From Panaeolus papilionaceus (lineage: Eukaryota; Basidiomycota; Agaricomycetes; Agaricales): a DNA stretch of 64,000 nt. Location: assembly GCA_015501605.1 (NCBI GenBank), contig JADNRZ010000018.1, forward strand, positions 1-64,000. Reading direction: 5' to 3'. The position numbers and the translations under genes are program-made. The first letter of the stretch is position 1. Each line of letters opens with the position of its first letter. The notes beneath the pieces were generated by a model that saw nothing but the letters and a program-made list of their open reading frames with translations, was not told where the DNA came from and made no database searches. Below are positions 9,316 to 20,454 of this stretch, in pieces.

Positions 9316-12300
9316 GACCCACCCTTCTTCGTGGTGGGCTTGAGAAGACGGTCATGCTTGTCATGGAGGGGCATGAAGTGCCTGCCTCTGTATGATACGT
9401 CCGAGAACTTTGCTTCCCAGAGTTGAAGTGCCTCGCAATCTGCAAAATCGCGGAGCCAGTCTAGCGTCGTGAGGGGGCGTGCCCCCACGCGAACACCGGG
9501 GAGAGATGTGACCATCTCATGAGCGGTCCCCTGTGGGCCCCAGCGAAGCTGAGAGGGGACGTGTACAAAAAGTACGCGCCGGTTGGCTGCCTGCGGCAGC
9601 CAAGCAGCAAGAGCACGCACGATGGCCAGGCTGTGTTCCTGACCACTGTGCTCCGTGCAGTCGGTTGCTAGCCTGATAGCAGGCATGCAGTCCGAGAATA
9701 CATACACGCGCTCGCATCTTGGGAAGGTGATGGCCTTACACAAGGCGAGCCGTATAGCAGCGAGTTCCGCCGAAACGGAAGTAGAGCGTCCCGCCGGGCG
9801 GCAGGTGCGCCATGGGTCATTGACCGATGGCTCGAGTCCTTCCACAGGATCCACAGCATACACAAGTGCACTTACTGCGGCCTGGAAGTGGTCGTATCGT
9901 TTTTTTTTTTTTGGTTCAACAATTTATATACCGGTGCGCGGTTGGCAGTCCGGTCGGATCACAGTAAATACAAACGAGTAGCTAACTACCAGAATGACCA
10001 CTCCCCAATTAAGTTGGGTATATACCACGGCAGACTAAACGAATGCGAGCGCGAAGCGCGAGCAAAGTACGTGGGGCAAGATATCAAAGCCGATTGCGCG
10101 GCAAATAAGCCACTCCCTCCGAAGAAGGCGGCAAAGTGGTCGTATCGTGGAACTGACGCATCGCCAGCAGCAACGAACGAACCGGGTGTATCAGCAGCCT
10201 CAGCCATAAGCTGGACTAGCTGATCCGCCCTCGACGGCCACTCCCTGCTGTCAGGCGGGGGAGTGGGCGGGGGCGGGAGGGTCTCATTAACGTCCACCTG
10301 GTGAGGGAAACGTTCAGTGAGTCGATTGCCAGGTCTGGACTCATCAGGCAAAAGCTCGATGGGCTCAGTCAGTTGGGGGAGACGTGAGATAATCTCCATA
10401 ACGGCCCCAGAGGTCTTCGCCCTTTCGGACTCGGACATATGGGCAAAGGAACGAGCATGTAGAGTAAGGGGATTGGAAGGAGGCCCGCCAGGGCCTCCGC
10501 TCCACCTACGGGAGTGGTTTTAAACGCACCTGTGATCCATAGAGCAGCCTTACGCTGCATCCCGTTGAACATTTTCAAGAGCTCCTTGTTACGGGAACCT
10601 CTGAAGAACCAAAGCCTGTGCCCATACATTGCGATCGGAAGAACGCACGTGCGATACAGAAGCCGACATTGGACCGGGGACAGTCCCCGGAGAGAGTTAC
10701 CAAGCATCCCCATGGCCTTGACCGTGGTGAGTGCTTTTGTGGTGTAATATCGCACGTGCTCCCTGAAGGTGAGCCCGCAGTCGAAGTAGAAGCCCAAATA
10801 TCTCCAGATGGGTTTGGGCTTCAACGGCGTAGCGCCCATATAGGGCACGTACCCCAAATCAATGGGGGGATTAACACCATCTCGCCTATGTGAGAAGTGG
10901 AACAGCTCAGACTTGTCATGCTCCAACACGAGTGCTAGGGCGGTAAACAAGGTGAAAATAATAGAGTATGCCGCCCGAAGGGCGGCAATATTGTCGGTCA
11001 ATTTCTTGGCCTGGCAAATGAGAGTGCCGTCGTCGACAAACGACAGCAAGTAGCAAGACAGCGCGCCTGCAAGGGCGCGCGCCTCGAAGATCTTCATAAT
11101 CGGAGCGATATAAAGAGCCGATAAAACTGGGGACAGGGCGGAGCCCTGTCCCACGCCCACATCAGCAGGCATTGGTTCAGACGTGAAGGTGTTCCAGCTA
11201 TAGCGCGTGGAACGTCCTACAAGATACGAGGCAAAAAACCTCCGGACCTTAGCAGGGAAACCCTGCTTGGCCAGTATAGCCATCAGAACGTCATGGTTCA
11301 ATGATGGGAAGAACTGCGCAATGTCAAATGCCACCACGCTGGTTACCAGACCCTTCACCCAGCCCGCGCGGACCATGTGGGTGAGGATGAGGCCCGCGTC
11401 CTCTGTTGAGCGCTGTTTAACGCCTCCCAGTTGACACGGATGGAATATGTCCAGTTTGATGCCTTCAAACTGAATGCGGGTCGAGATGAGTTTCTCGATG
11501 AGTTTGCCGAGAGTGTTCAGGAGCACAATCGGCCTGAACGACTTCGGAGTAGAGTAGGACGCCTTCCCCGGTTTCGGAATGATAACCGAGGTGGAGTCCT
11601 TGAAGTGGCTAGGCCAATAGCCTGCCGTTAGGCAGGCGTTGGCCAGCTGTACAAAGAGGGTCTCGACGCCATCGGCGTCGATGACCCTCTTCAGGTACCG
11701 CCACGTGATGTGGTCGGGACCGGGTGCAGAGAGACCGGAGCACGCTACTAGGGCTTCGCGCAGCTCCAATCTGGAGAAACTCTCCCATTCCCTCTCCTGC
11801 AGAGAGGGAAGCTCGTCCAGAACCGAGAGATCATACTCCCGATCCGTGGCTGAATTATAGGTGCCATGGAGTCCTTCCCACAGCGAGTCCACAGTATGGC
11901 ATGGTTGTCCACGATACTGGATAGCCTCCGACGGTGGTAACTTGCGCTTCTGGACCCAGTTCATTAGGTCCCAGGGGCGCTTGTTGGTTTCTGCAATTTT
12001 CTCAATTTCGCCATCGAAAAAGACCCGCTTCGCGCTACGAGTAGCTCTCCGCAAGGCCCGCCATTCCTCCCTCCCCCGGGTGGCCCGGAAGGCAGAAAGG
12101 GCAGTTGCGCATTCATCATTCCACCAAGCTTTTGATCGCTTGACGACTTTTTTCTCCGTGGCGTGGTGGTCCCACGCCTCTTGGAAGCAAAGCGCAATAG
12201 CTGAGGCCATGCCCTCCACCCCCTCAGGAGTACGTGCAAACTCGCGTCCGACGAGGCCCTGCAGCCCCGCGCGAAGCGCGGATAAGAAAGCCTTCTCCGT

Positions 12301-13091
12301 GTCCGAATTAGGCTTGATAGACTTGCGAGGAGGAGCCGAAGGCTCCTCCAAGCAAGGGAGAGTGCATCCCAGAGGGATGTGATCGCTGACACCCTGCCAG
12401 GATCTGTCGCGCTTCGGCGCATGGGACAGAGAGAACTCTGCCTTGAGAAAGACGAGATCGATCACCGTAGGTGAAAGATCTGCCTGAAAGGGGATGTGGG
12501 TGGGTCCCGGATTAACCGGTTCCGCCCACAGCAACCCTGTCTCGGCCGCGATCTCCTGGATCTGGACAGCGCGGGAGCTATGCCCTTCAACGTCTGGATC
12601 CCAGACGTGAGAGCGACAGTTGAAGTCTCCCCCCATATACACAAGAGGGGGGAGATCATCAAGATGATCGTGGAGGAAGCGCGTAGCGCTTCCCCCACTG
12701 TCAGAGTAAACATTGAGGAATTGAAAACCTCCCGCTCCCCAAAGAGCGAGAGTAGCTGGATGTCTCGGTGTTTGAGAATATCCGGACGTAGTGCAGGGCG
12801 ATATCGTACGAGGCTGCGCGCCACGTACATTATCACACGGGGGGGTTGACCGTCGGCGCTCTTCACGTCAGCGAAGAGCAACCAGTTGGGATGGACCGGA
12901 GGTCCTTCCACAACGTCGCCCTCCTTGTTAGAGGTGGACGGCGCTGTGCGAATCACACGCCACGGGGGCTCTTGGATGAATAGAAGGTCGTACACGGTTT
13001 GCATACGGTCGAGTAACAAATTCATATGTTCGTAGTTTTTACAGACATTCTGAGAATATACACTAATGTCCTTAGATTTGGTTTGACTCAT
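9316..13091 (-). pseudogene. LINE-A ORF2 (endonuclease, RT, RNase H), broken
   Basis: Reading minus from the ATG at 13091-13089, an APE-type endonuclease comes first (NVCKNYEHMNLLLDRM, FIQEPPW, GGDFNCRSHVWDPD, TVIDLVFL, SDHIPLG). The linker (KAWWNDEC, NKRPWDLMNWVQKRKLP) and the RT follow (PKPGK, FRPIVLLNTLGKLIEKL, FDIAQFFPSLNHDVL, GVGQGSALSPVLSALYI, catalytic FVDDG), then RNase H. Breaks: a 1-nt deletion near 12,730 in the endonuclease, a deletion of about 75 bp near 10,470 after the RT, and the nested insertion at 9900-10133. The RT core itself (about 12,640 to 10,480) is open. It is the only full RT domain in the window. Confidence 0.88.
9900..10133 (-). mobile_element. Short 5'-truncated LINE-A copy with 14-bp TSD
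   Basis: Only the last roughly 220 bp of the A 3' UTR plus a poly-T of about 13 are present. The insert is flanked by AAGTGGTCGTATCG at 9886-9899 and again at 10134-10147. Removing it and one TSD restores the RNase H coding frame of the host A element across the site. This is the cleanest demonstration of target-primed insertion in the window. Confidence 0.93.
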
Positions 13092-13093
13092 TT

Positions 13094-15173
13094 CTAAGAA
13101 CGATTGTGTGAGATTTTGGGTGCAGGCCATGTGGTACTCACCTTAGCATACGCCCTAACATACCAGTTCTCATCGAACCGGTTACGCCAGAACGGGCAGT
13201 TGAGGGCATCCGCCGCGTGGTCCCTTTGCATTGACGCAGGGGAACCGATGAGGCACGCCTCCCCCGACGGAGTCAGGGGGACGGGTGGGTTAGAGTTGGG
13301 GTTGCCTCGGCAACACCCGCAGTGATCGGTGTGGTCCCTGTATGGGGCCCACCGCAAATGGGCACGTCTGGCCTCGAGCCCGACAGTGCTTAATGTCGTG
13401 GCCCCACCTGAAGCACTTAGGGCAACAGGGGACACCACGGTTGGCCGAAGCCGCCTGAATAGAGCAGGAGTGTCCACAAATCATTATGGACCTCCCGATG
13501 AGCGTCTTCGCTCAGGCACCCTGCTGGGTATCCCATAGATCGAAATAGACGGTCGCCGTGGCGGCCATCTTGGAGTTGCGAATGATGCGCGGTTTAGTGC
13601 ACAGTGCGAAGGAGGACATGAGGGGCGACGCGGAGATCGCGCGCTTCACGTCCTCTTCGGTGATCCTGACGCCAGTCGTCAGGGAAGAAAATACCGGAAC
13701 ATCACCATCTTGAGGTATGACGTCGAGGCGGGCAGGGTGACCTGCGGGGAGAGCGGACCTTGCGTCTCCAGGAAGAATTTCTTCGCGACGGACCGGATGA
13801 GGGCGATATCCCTTTCCGATGCGACGTGAGTCGTCTCGACGGTGTACCTGTTAAACGCGGGGCCACACGAGAGAGCGCGAATGACAGTGCCGGCGCGAGC
13901 CAGAACCGTATTCACCTCTTGATAGAGGCGCTCGATGTCTACCGGAGGTAGAGATCGCGCCGTGAAGGTAATAAGAACCTGTCGACAAGACGGGCCCTTA
14001 ACAACATACGACGGAGTAGAGGCATTCTTAGGTTTGCCCCTGCTCGTCGAAGGCCCGGCTACCTGGGAGGGGTAGGCCTGGGGCGGGAATTGCACACGAG
14101 CATTAGACATGCCCGGCTGTGGCGCTTTCCAACCAGGAACGGTTGAGCGTTTGGCGACTGCAGCGAAAGACGGTTTGGGTTTCGTCTGTCGGTTCACCTG
14201 AGGGGGAGGCCCGGAGGGCCTCCGAAAGGTCCCGGCTACGGGAACTTTCGGTTTCTTCTGGGCCGTTCCTGTCATTTCCGTATCTTCGGGTGCGACAGGA
14301 GCGGAGGATGCCGGGACGGATCCCGCGGCCTTCCGCTTCCTGAAAGACGACAACTTTCGGGTAGTGGAGGCCGGGTCTCCACGGGTGGTCCGTGCGCGTG
14401 CCTGGACCTGTGGGGTTGTGTCGAGGTCGCGGCGATGGCCTGCTGTACCTCAGCGTCGTACTCCTCGTCCATCTCCATCTCGGGAGGTGGGCTGGAGGGG
14501 GGAGCGAGCCCTCAACGAGGGCTGCCTGATTGTGATGTCCCCTCAACCTTGTCATAAGACTCGTTGAGGACATCGAATAGGGCGTCCACCAGCGCTCCTT
14601 TTTCGCTGGTGGGTTGAACTGCTGCCCAGGTAGACCTGGACACCGCTCCACGAGCTCGAGAAGCTCATGGGCGAGGAGACTGGTGTCCGCTTGGTTAGCG
14701 AACACGGACGGGTTGGCACCGTTCTCCATCCAATGCCGTATCTCCCTCACACTGCGAATAGCAGCCTTCAGATCCCCACTGGCCTCCTCCTTCGTACCAG
14801 CCGCTTCGAAGGGAACCGACGAATGCCTCAAGTAAGATTGTTGGGAAGCAGCAGAACGTCTGCTCTTCCTGGCGACGGTTGTCCAGCTCCCTCCTCCTTC
14901 GCTGCGACGATCCGATTGATTTCCTCCAGGAATGGGGGCGGTGTACCGCTTCTTCGCCTCACCCTTGGGGGGAGCGGAGCGGGCTGTTGGTGTAGGGGAC
15001 GATGAACGAACCCCGGGGGCAGAATACCCCCCAAGATCTGAAGAAGGCGCAGTGCCTCCCCCTGCTGATGGCTGTGATAGAGCCGATGATGTGAGTTGTG
15101 GGCGGAAGACAGGGCTTGTAGGCCGTTGCCCTCCTAACGAACTGGACGCACGAGGCGTCCCCTCCTTTGACAT
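13094..15173 (-). pseudogene. LINE-A ORF1 (RNA-binding, CCHC fingers), frameshifted
   Basis: The start is ATG at 15173 (MSKEGTPRASSS). A proline/serine-rich N-terminus is followed by a helical segment (DLKAAIRSVREIRHWMENG), a basic middle (LSSFRKRKAAG), an RRM-like/ORF1 core (QVLITFTARSLPPVDIERLYQEVN) and C-terminal fingers (CPKCFRWGHDIKHC, a C-x2-C-x4-H-x4-C, plus a further Cys/His cluster). A 1-nt deletion near 14,648 shifts the frame after LELVER, and further shifts occur near 13,690 and 13,260. This copy keeps CGA (Arg) near 14,345, where other A copies have TGA. Confidence 0.83.
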
Positions 15174-15255
15174 TGAGCTCGATGTTTAGCAGTTGTAGAT
15201 TCGAGTTGTTGAGTGTAAGCCCAAATAGGAAGGTGGTGGTTCAGGGTCAAGAAGC
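15174..15255 (-). promoter_or_regulatory. LINE-A 5' UTR (probable internal promoter)
   Basis: The segment of about 82 bp between the element's 5' end and the ORF1 ATG is conserved in four copies (here, 18697-18721 plus 23384-23440, 40615-40696, and 41231-41312). LINEs need a promoter within their own 5' end, so this region and the start of ORF1 are the likely site. That is an inference, and no TATA-like element is evident. Confidence 0.45.
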
Positions 15256-16285
15256 GGCGCTGCCAGCGTTGAATCCTCAACGAGTAGCTCAGGTTGCTGC
15301 TCAGGTTGATGGGAGGCGCAAGCGGCAACGCAAAGCGCCAGAGTTCACCACAGCAGGCAAGTTGAGACGTCAGATCATCGCTACTTGGCCTGCAGGCGTT
15401 ACAGTGCCAGCACTGGACATGCAAGAGATGTACAGGCTGAGCAACCAGCACCTGCGCGAAAATCGCTTTGCTGCAACATCAATCCTTTCAGTGGAACAAG
15501 TCACTTCTGGATACGCGCTTCACACAGCTGGCGTTCCAGGCGATAACGAGCTGTCCAGCGTCGCTATGACATTCAGAGACCTCCTTCATGGCACCGCCCA
15601 CCCCAGACCGGAGATTGGGCTCCCTACTTCGACGTCGTATCTCAGGATACTCGACATTCTGTTCTACAGCGATTTCAACGCAAAAGTCGCCACTACTGCC
15701 ACAGACATCGATACAGCTGTTCGCAGCTGCGCCTTGTTCACCAACGTTACAATGGTCTCTCGCTATCGTATCAATCGCACCACACCTAACAGCTCAACTG
15801 CTACGGTCTACTTCTCGATTGCTGACTCCCAGTCTGGCGCACGCGCTCATTCTCTTGCTAACCAAAGCATGATGATTCTTGGTCGACACTGCTCCATTCA
15901 CACGTCGCTCCCTCGCACTGGTACTCTGTTATGCCGTCGATGCTATCGGTTTGGCCACTCTACAGATCGCTGCAGGAACCTCACCTATGTCTGCCCCATC
16001 TGCCATGGCCCTCACGACGAGGCTGTTCATCGCGAGATGTGCAAGCCCTGTAAGAATGGCTTCCCCAAAGCGGATCCACCTATCGATCCCACTCCTGCTC
16101 ATGAAGCGTGCACGCACGTCTCTCGTTGTCTCAACTGCCGCGGCAATCATGCTGCAAACTCCCGCCAATGCCCCTTCTGGAAGCACCGTTTCAACGGTGA
16201 CTGGATCGCGGCCCGTTATGCTGAGGCGCGCCCTGCTAAGGCACAGCGCCCCGCTCCCTCTAACACAACACCCACTGCGCAATGA
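15256..16285 (+). CDS. LINE-B ORF1, C-terminal part with three CCHC-type fingers
   Basis: The frame continues from 6889-7854 across the A insertion. It contains TTAGKLRRQIIATWPAGV..ALDMQEMYRLSNQ (equivalent of the A ORF1 core), a second conserved block ending SMMILGRHCSIHTS, then fingers CRRCYRFGHSTDRC (C-x2-C-x4-H-x4-C), CPICHGPHDEAVHREMC and CLNCRGNHAANSRQC. The stop TGA (16283-16285) overlaps the ORF2 ATG (16282-16284) as ATGA. The frame is open over this whole part, and the inverted copy at 17667-18696 encodes an almost identical protein. Role: RNA binding and chaperoning for the element, by family knowledge. Confidence 0.82.
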
Positions 16286-17169
16286 AGAGGATGAACAATC
16301 ATTGCAAAGCGGAGAGTGTCGTTAGAATCATGTCCCACAACGTTAACCGCAACTATGAGTGGGTGTATTATCGCAATGGGCGGGAGTTCCACAGCTCCAA
16401 GAACGTTGCAGGCAAGTCTCTAGCTCAGGATGCGGAGCTCTTTGCCATTCGGTGCGCTATTTCCTTCGCCTCGCGCCAGGAGGGGTGCACACACATCGCG
16501 GTATTCACTGATAGCTTGGGCATGGCCATGCGGTCTGTGGATCCATCTGTTGGTCCTGGTCAGGTGCATGCCCTGGCCAACTGTCGTCTGCCAGCTGAGT
16601 GGTTCTCCAGAAGCGAAGATCACTTGCTCACCTTTGTCCATGTGCCGTCGACAATTCGTTGGGCACCCCACTACAAAGCTCACTGCATGGCACGTCAGCT
16701 CACTGTCTCTGTTGGTTGCAAAGTCAACACTACCCTCTCCTGGCTTCGTCGTGAGGCTGATGCTAGGTGCGAAGGGGCATGGACTCGTCAGTTCATGGCT
16801 CCACAAGTGCGAGGGCATCATTTCTTGGTGCTCAAGTCCCTCAAGGACATCGAAATCACTCCAACCGCTGCAAAGTCCGGCCAATGGATCCCTCGAATCG
16901 ACGAGTCCCCTACATTAACAGCTCGCGCTGTGCGTTGCATCACCAACCACGCTTCGATGGGCTCATATTATGCGCGCTTCAAACCTCTAGAACCCACAGC
17001 CTGCCCCTGCGGCTCACCACGCATGGACCGACTCCACATTCTTGCCCGATGTCGCTTGTTCAAAGGCAAATCCGTTCCATCAACTCTTGTTGGGTTGGTG
17101 CGCTTCCTCAAGGATAACCCAGCTGCGTTCTCCTTCACCAGGCCTCGCAATCGCGCTGGGTATGGCTGA
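16282..17169 (+). CDS. LINE-B ORF2 deletion derivative: start of endonuclease fused in frame to RNase H
   Basis: This is a 295-residue open frame. The first 27 residues are the normal ORF2 start (ending MSHNVNRNYEW) and then jump to RNase H at VYYRNG. RNase H keeps the Glu of DAELFAI and the Asp of FTDSLGM, but the first catalytic Asp (VDASVP in the copy at 50.6 kb) is lost with the deletion, so activity is unlikely. The C-terminal Cys/His cluster CPCGSPRMDRLHILARC and the ending NRAGYG are present. It is in frame and uninterrupted, which is notable for a deletion junction. Whether it is translated is unknown. Confidence 0.7.
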   Translation: MKRMNNHCKAESVVRIMSHNVNRNYEWVYYRNGREFHSSKNVAGKSLAQDAELFAIRCAISFASRQEGCTHIAVFTDSLGMAMRSVDPSVGPGQVHALANCRLPAEWFSRSEDHLLTFVHVPSTIRWAPHYKAHCMARQLTVSVGCKVNTTLSWLRREADARCEGAWTRQFMAPQVRGHHFLVLKSLKDIEITPTAAKSGQWIPRIDESPTLTARAVRCITNHASMGSYYARFKPLEPTACPCGSPRMDRLHILARCRLFKGKSVPSTLVGLVRFLKDNPAAFSFTRPRNRAGYG

Positions 17170-17576
17170 GTGGATGGAGGGGGTTGGGTTATCATCCTCT
17201 GGCACTTCCCAAGACCGTGCTTTGGCATGTGCGCTAGTAAGTTGTTCTGGATGTAGATGTTTACTGTGATTCAACACATACGTCTTTGGCAGGCACCCTC
17301 CTCCCTTCGGTTTTTCTTCCACCACTCCTCTGCACTGCCGCTTCGCGGCATTGCCCCTGTCTTGGATTTAGGCAAGCTATGCTTCATAACCATCGCCCTT
17401 AGGTCCCCTTCTGAGCTTGGGGCAGCTCTTAAGCCCCCTTCATTTCTTGATACGATTGGAGTATTTAGTAGGAGTTGGTGTATATGTAGTTTATCTCATG
17501 TATATTAGCAATGATCACAACCAGACTGCTAACGAGCCCCGGTATATAAATTGTTGATTTAAAAAAAAAAAAAAAA

Positions 17577-18696
17577 GCATAATTGCAACCCACTCGTAGT
17601 TGCGGTTAACGTTGTGGGACATGATTCTAACGACACTCTCCGCTTTGCAATGATTGTTCATCCTCTTCATTGCGCAGTGGGTGTTGTGTTAGAGGGAGCG
17701 GGGCGCTGTGCCTTAGCAGGGCGCGCCTCAGCATAACGGGCCGCGATCCAGTCACCGTTGAAACGGTGCTTCCAGAAGGGGCATTGGCGGGAGTTTGCAG
17801 CATGATTGCCGCGGCAGTTGAGACAACGAGAGACGTGCGTGCACGCTTCATGAGCAGGAGTGGGATCGATAGGTGGATCCGCTTTGGGGAAGCCATTCTT
17901 ACAGGGCTTGCACATCTCGCGATGAACAGCCTCGTCGTGAGGGCCATGGCAGATGGGGCAGACATAGGTGAGGTTCCTGCAGCGATCTGTAGAGTGGCCA
18001 AACCGATAGCATCGACGGCATAACAGAGTACCAGTGCGAGGGAGCGACGTGTGAATGGAGCAGTGTCGACCAAGAATCATCATGCTTTGGTTAGCAAGAG
18101 AATGAGCGCGTGCGCCGGACTGGGAGTCAGCAATCGAGAAGTAGACCGTAGCAGTTGAGCTGTTAGGTGTGGTGCGATTGATACGATAGCGAGAGACCAT
18201 TGTAACGTTGGTGAACAAGGCGCAGCTGCGAACAGCTGTATCGATGTCTGTGGCAGTAGTGGCGACTTTTGCGTTGAAATCGCTGTAGAACAGAATGTCG
18301 AGTATCCTGAGATACGACGTCGAAGTAGGGAGCCCAATCTCCGGTCTGGGGTGGGCGGTGCCATGAAGGAGGTCTCTGAATGTCATAGCGACGCTGGACA
18401 GCTCGTTATCGCCTGGAACGCCAGCTGTGTGAAGCGCGTATCCAGAAGTGACTTGTTCCACTGAAAGGATTGATGTTGCAGCAAAGCGATTTTCGCGCAG
18501 GTGCTGGTTGCTCAGCCTGTACATCTCTTGCATGTCCAGTGCTGGCACTGTAACGCCTGCAGGCCAAGTAGCGATGATCTGACGTCTCAACTTGCCTGCT
18601 GTGGTGAACTCTGGCGCTTTGCGTTGCCGCTTGCGCCTCCCATCAACCTGAGCAGCAACCTGAGCTACTCGTTGAGGATTCAACGCTGGCAGCGCC
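17577..18696 (-). mobile_element. LINE family B, inverted copy of ORF1 C-terminus and ORF2 start
   Basis: The minus-strand coding frame (about 18,692 to 17,667) is ORF1 with the same three fingers and ends in the same ATGA overlap. ORF2 is read for about 25 residues (through NYEWVAIM) to the poly-A of the plus-strand copy at 17576. At its far end lies the inverted 13-bp TSD sequence (18684-18696), then an A 5' end. It is therefore an inverted duplicate of the 15.25-kb junction rather than an independent insertion. Confidence 0.83.
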
Positions 18697-18721
18697 GCTT
18701 CTTGACCCTGAACCACCACCT

Positions 18722-20454
18722 CAGCCATGTCAGCTATGATCATATATGAGGAAAGGCCAGTTGGCACAAAGTGCTCATGCATCCACAATGCCAATTGGCA
18801 ATGGTGCCAGTTGACTTTTTTTTCTGGATACTGGCAGGATAGACCTGCCGTCGTCACAATAGGGTGGGGGGTGGGGTGGGGGGATATTATAGGGGGTATA
18901 GGGATGGATATAGGTGATTTTCCGGGGGTAGGAGGATGGGTAGGGGTGTTGGGGATAGGGGGGGAGGATGGGGGGATGCTGGATAGGGGCTTGGGGCTTA
19001 TCTGGCTGGGTGGGGGTTGGGCAAATGTTGTCGGATAGATATGATATGGGTATGGGGGCATAGAGAAAAAAATCAGGATCCCAGAATGGGTATTTTCGGG
19101 GTGGGGGGATGAGTGGTTGGTGAGCAATTAAGGAAATACACTCTCAGAGCCGGACACAAATCAAAATAAATCGAAAAAATAATATAAATCGCAAATAGCG
19201 CACTCATTTCTGCCCCAATTAGGCTGAAATTTTGAACGCAGCCTCCCACATATGATCCCTATCGACCCTTAAAAAATGTTTTTTTACATGGGTCACTTGA
19301 AAAGCCCCTATCTTTGGCCCAAACAGCATCCTGCTCCATATTGCACCGCTCTGGGCACTATTTTGGGTGATCTATATACTGTTAGAAAGCTATTAACAGC
19401 CTCTATAAGATCCCACCATCCGATCTGCCAAATTGTACCAGCAACCCAGCAGATCAGGTTCGCTTTTTCCGCTTTTTTAGCCCCTATTCCCCCTACTACA
19501 ATTATTTCCACAATATTGCATCGCTTTGTGCACCAATTGGGGGGGATATATATACCATTACAAAGGTATACACTATATCTATCTATTCATGTGGTCCGAT
19601 CTGCCAAATGTGGCCACAGAAGCAGCAGATCTGCTCTGGTTATTGTGCATTGATTAAATGAGCCCCTATTTACAAATCAAATCTTCGTCCTGATCAGGAA
19701 TATTAGTGTGATGTCATTGATCCCATTTAATCTCATCAATCCTCATTAATTAGCTTCGCTTTTTTGGGAAATTGGCATCACTGATCTGCTTTCAGGCACT
19801 AATGACATCACACTCATTAATATTCCTCCCCCCTATTATTGCAGCATTTATTCCACCGCTTTTTTGGCACTTTTATATGGATATATATATATCACTAGAA
19901 AGCTACAGTTTCCTAGTATTTGAATCTGATTTTTATTTATCTAATTCCCTGCAGTAGATTACCCAAAACAGCTCCGCTTTTTTTTGTTATCAATAGCCCC
20001 TATTCATTAATAGCATTATTACTGCTGCATTTTCCACCGCTTTTTTGGCACTTTTTCTCCACATAGTATATACCATTGGAAACTTATAAGTGTCTAGTTT
20101 AAGAATATGCCCTTGCCTAATCATTATCTTCACTAGGGACTGCACCATTCAATTTCGCTTTTTTGGTAATTAAATTAGCCCCTGTCTTTGATTGCATTTC
20201 TTTGTGCACCATTTGCACTGCTTGCTGATTTTATTTTAATCAACATCTATATATCAACAGAAAGCTACAATCGCCTACTTTCAGAATCTGAAAACAGAAC
20301 ATAAATGTTGTGCATGTGGAGAGAGCAATTGCATTTCGCATTTTGGTACTATAGTGTGGGAACATCCCTTGATCCCCCTTCTCCTCCTCCCCCATCCGCT
20401 TTTCTGACCTCATTACTCTACACCTGCTGCAGCTACTGCCTTCAAACTTGGCAC
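18722..20454 (+). repeat. FB-1 left arm
   Basis: The inverted counterpart is 21644-23376. Apart from the outer roughly 30 bp, I saw no mismatch between the arms where I compared them. Inner boundary: both arms end in CTTCAAACTTGGCAC and then diverge. Confidence 0.85.

Larger units (their letters stand above)
7855..15255 (-). mobile_element. Near full-length LINE family A, with two nested A insertions
   Basis: The minus-strand A element runs from poly-T (7855-7871) to its 5' end (reading GCTTCTTGACCCTGAACC on the minus strand, ending 15255). It is flanked by the 13-bp TSD. Without the nested copies it is about 6.5 kb. Order from 5' to 3': 5' UTR of about 80 bp, ORF1 (15173 to 13094), ORF2 (13091 to about 8,7xx, with endonuclease, RT and RNase H), 3' UTR and tail. 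It carries frameshifts and a deletion of about 75 bp, so it is inactive. It defines the structure of family A, and the RT motifs and endonuclease place it in the Tad1 clade. Confidence 0.88.
15256..17576 (+). mobile_element. LINE family B, continuation with internal deletion, to poly-A
   Basis: The segment starts with the TSD copy (15256-15268) and continues ORF1 from the break at 7854. ORF1 ends at 16285 and overlaps the ORF2 start. Nearly all of the endonuclease and RT are missing: the ORF2 start joins RNase H at about 16,362. The 3' UTR ends in the B tail and poly-A (17561-17576). The opposite-strand B copy that follows starts in the same early ORF2 region, forming a palindrome. Confidence 0.85.
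15256..18696. repeat. B/B palindrome: arms about 1.11 kb, spacer about 1.23 kb
   Basis: Left arm 15256 to about 16,361 and right arm about 17,590 to 18696 encode the same ORF1 C-terminus and ORF2 start in opposite orientation. I noticed only two base differences on inspection (about 15,837 versus 18,118, and about 16,356 versus 17,597). The symmetry continues outward into family A on both sides (12.15-15.25 kb versus 18,697-26,499, the latter split by FB-1). Confidence 0.85.
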
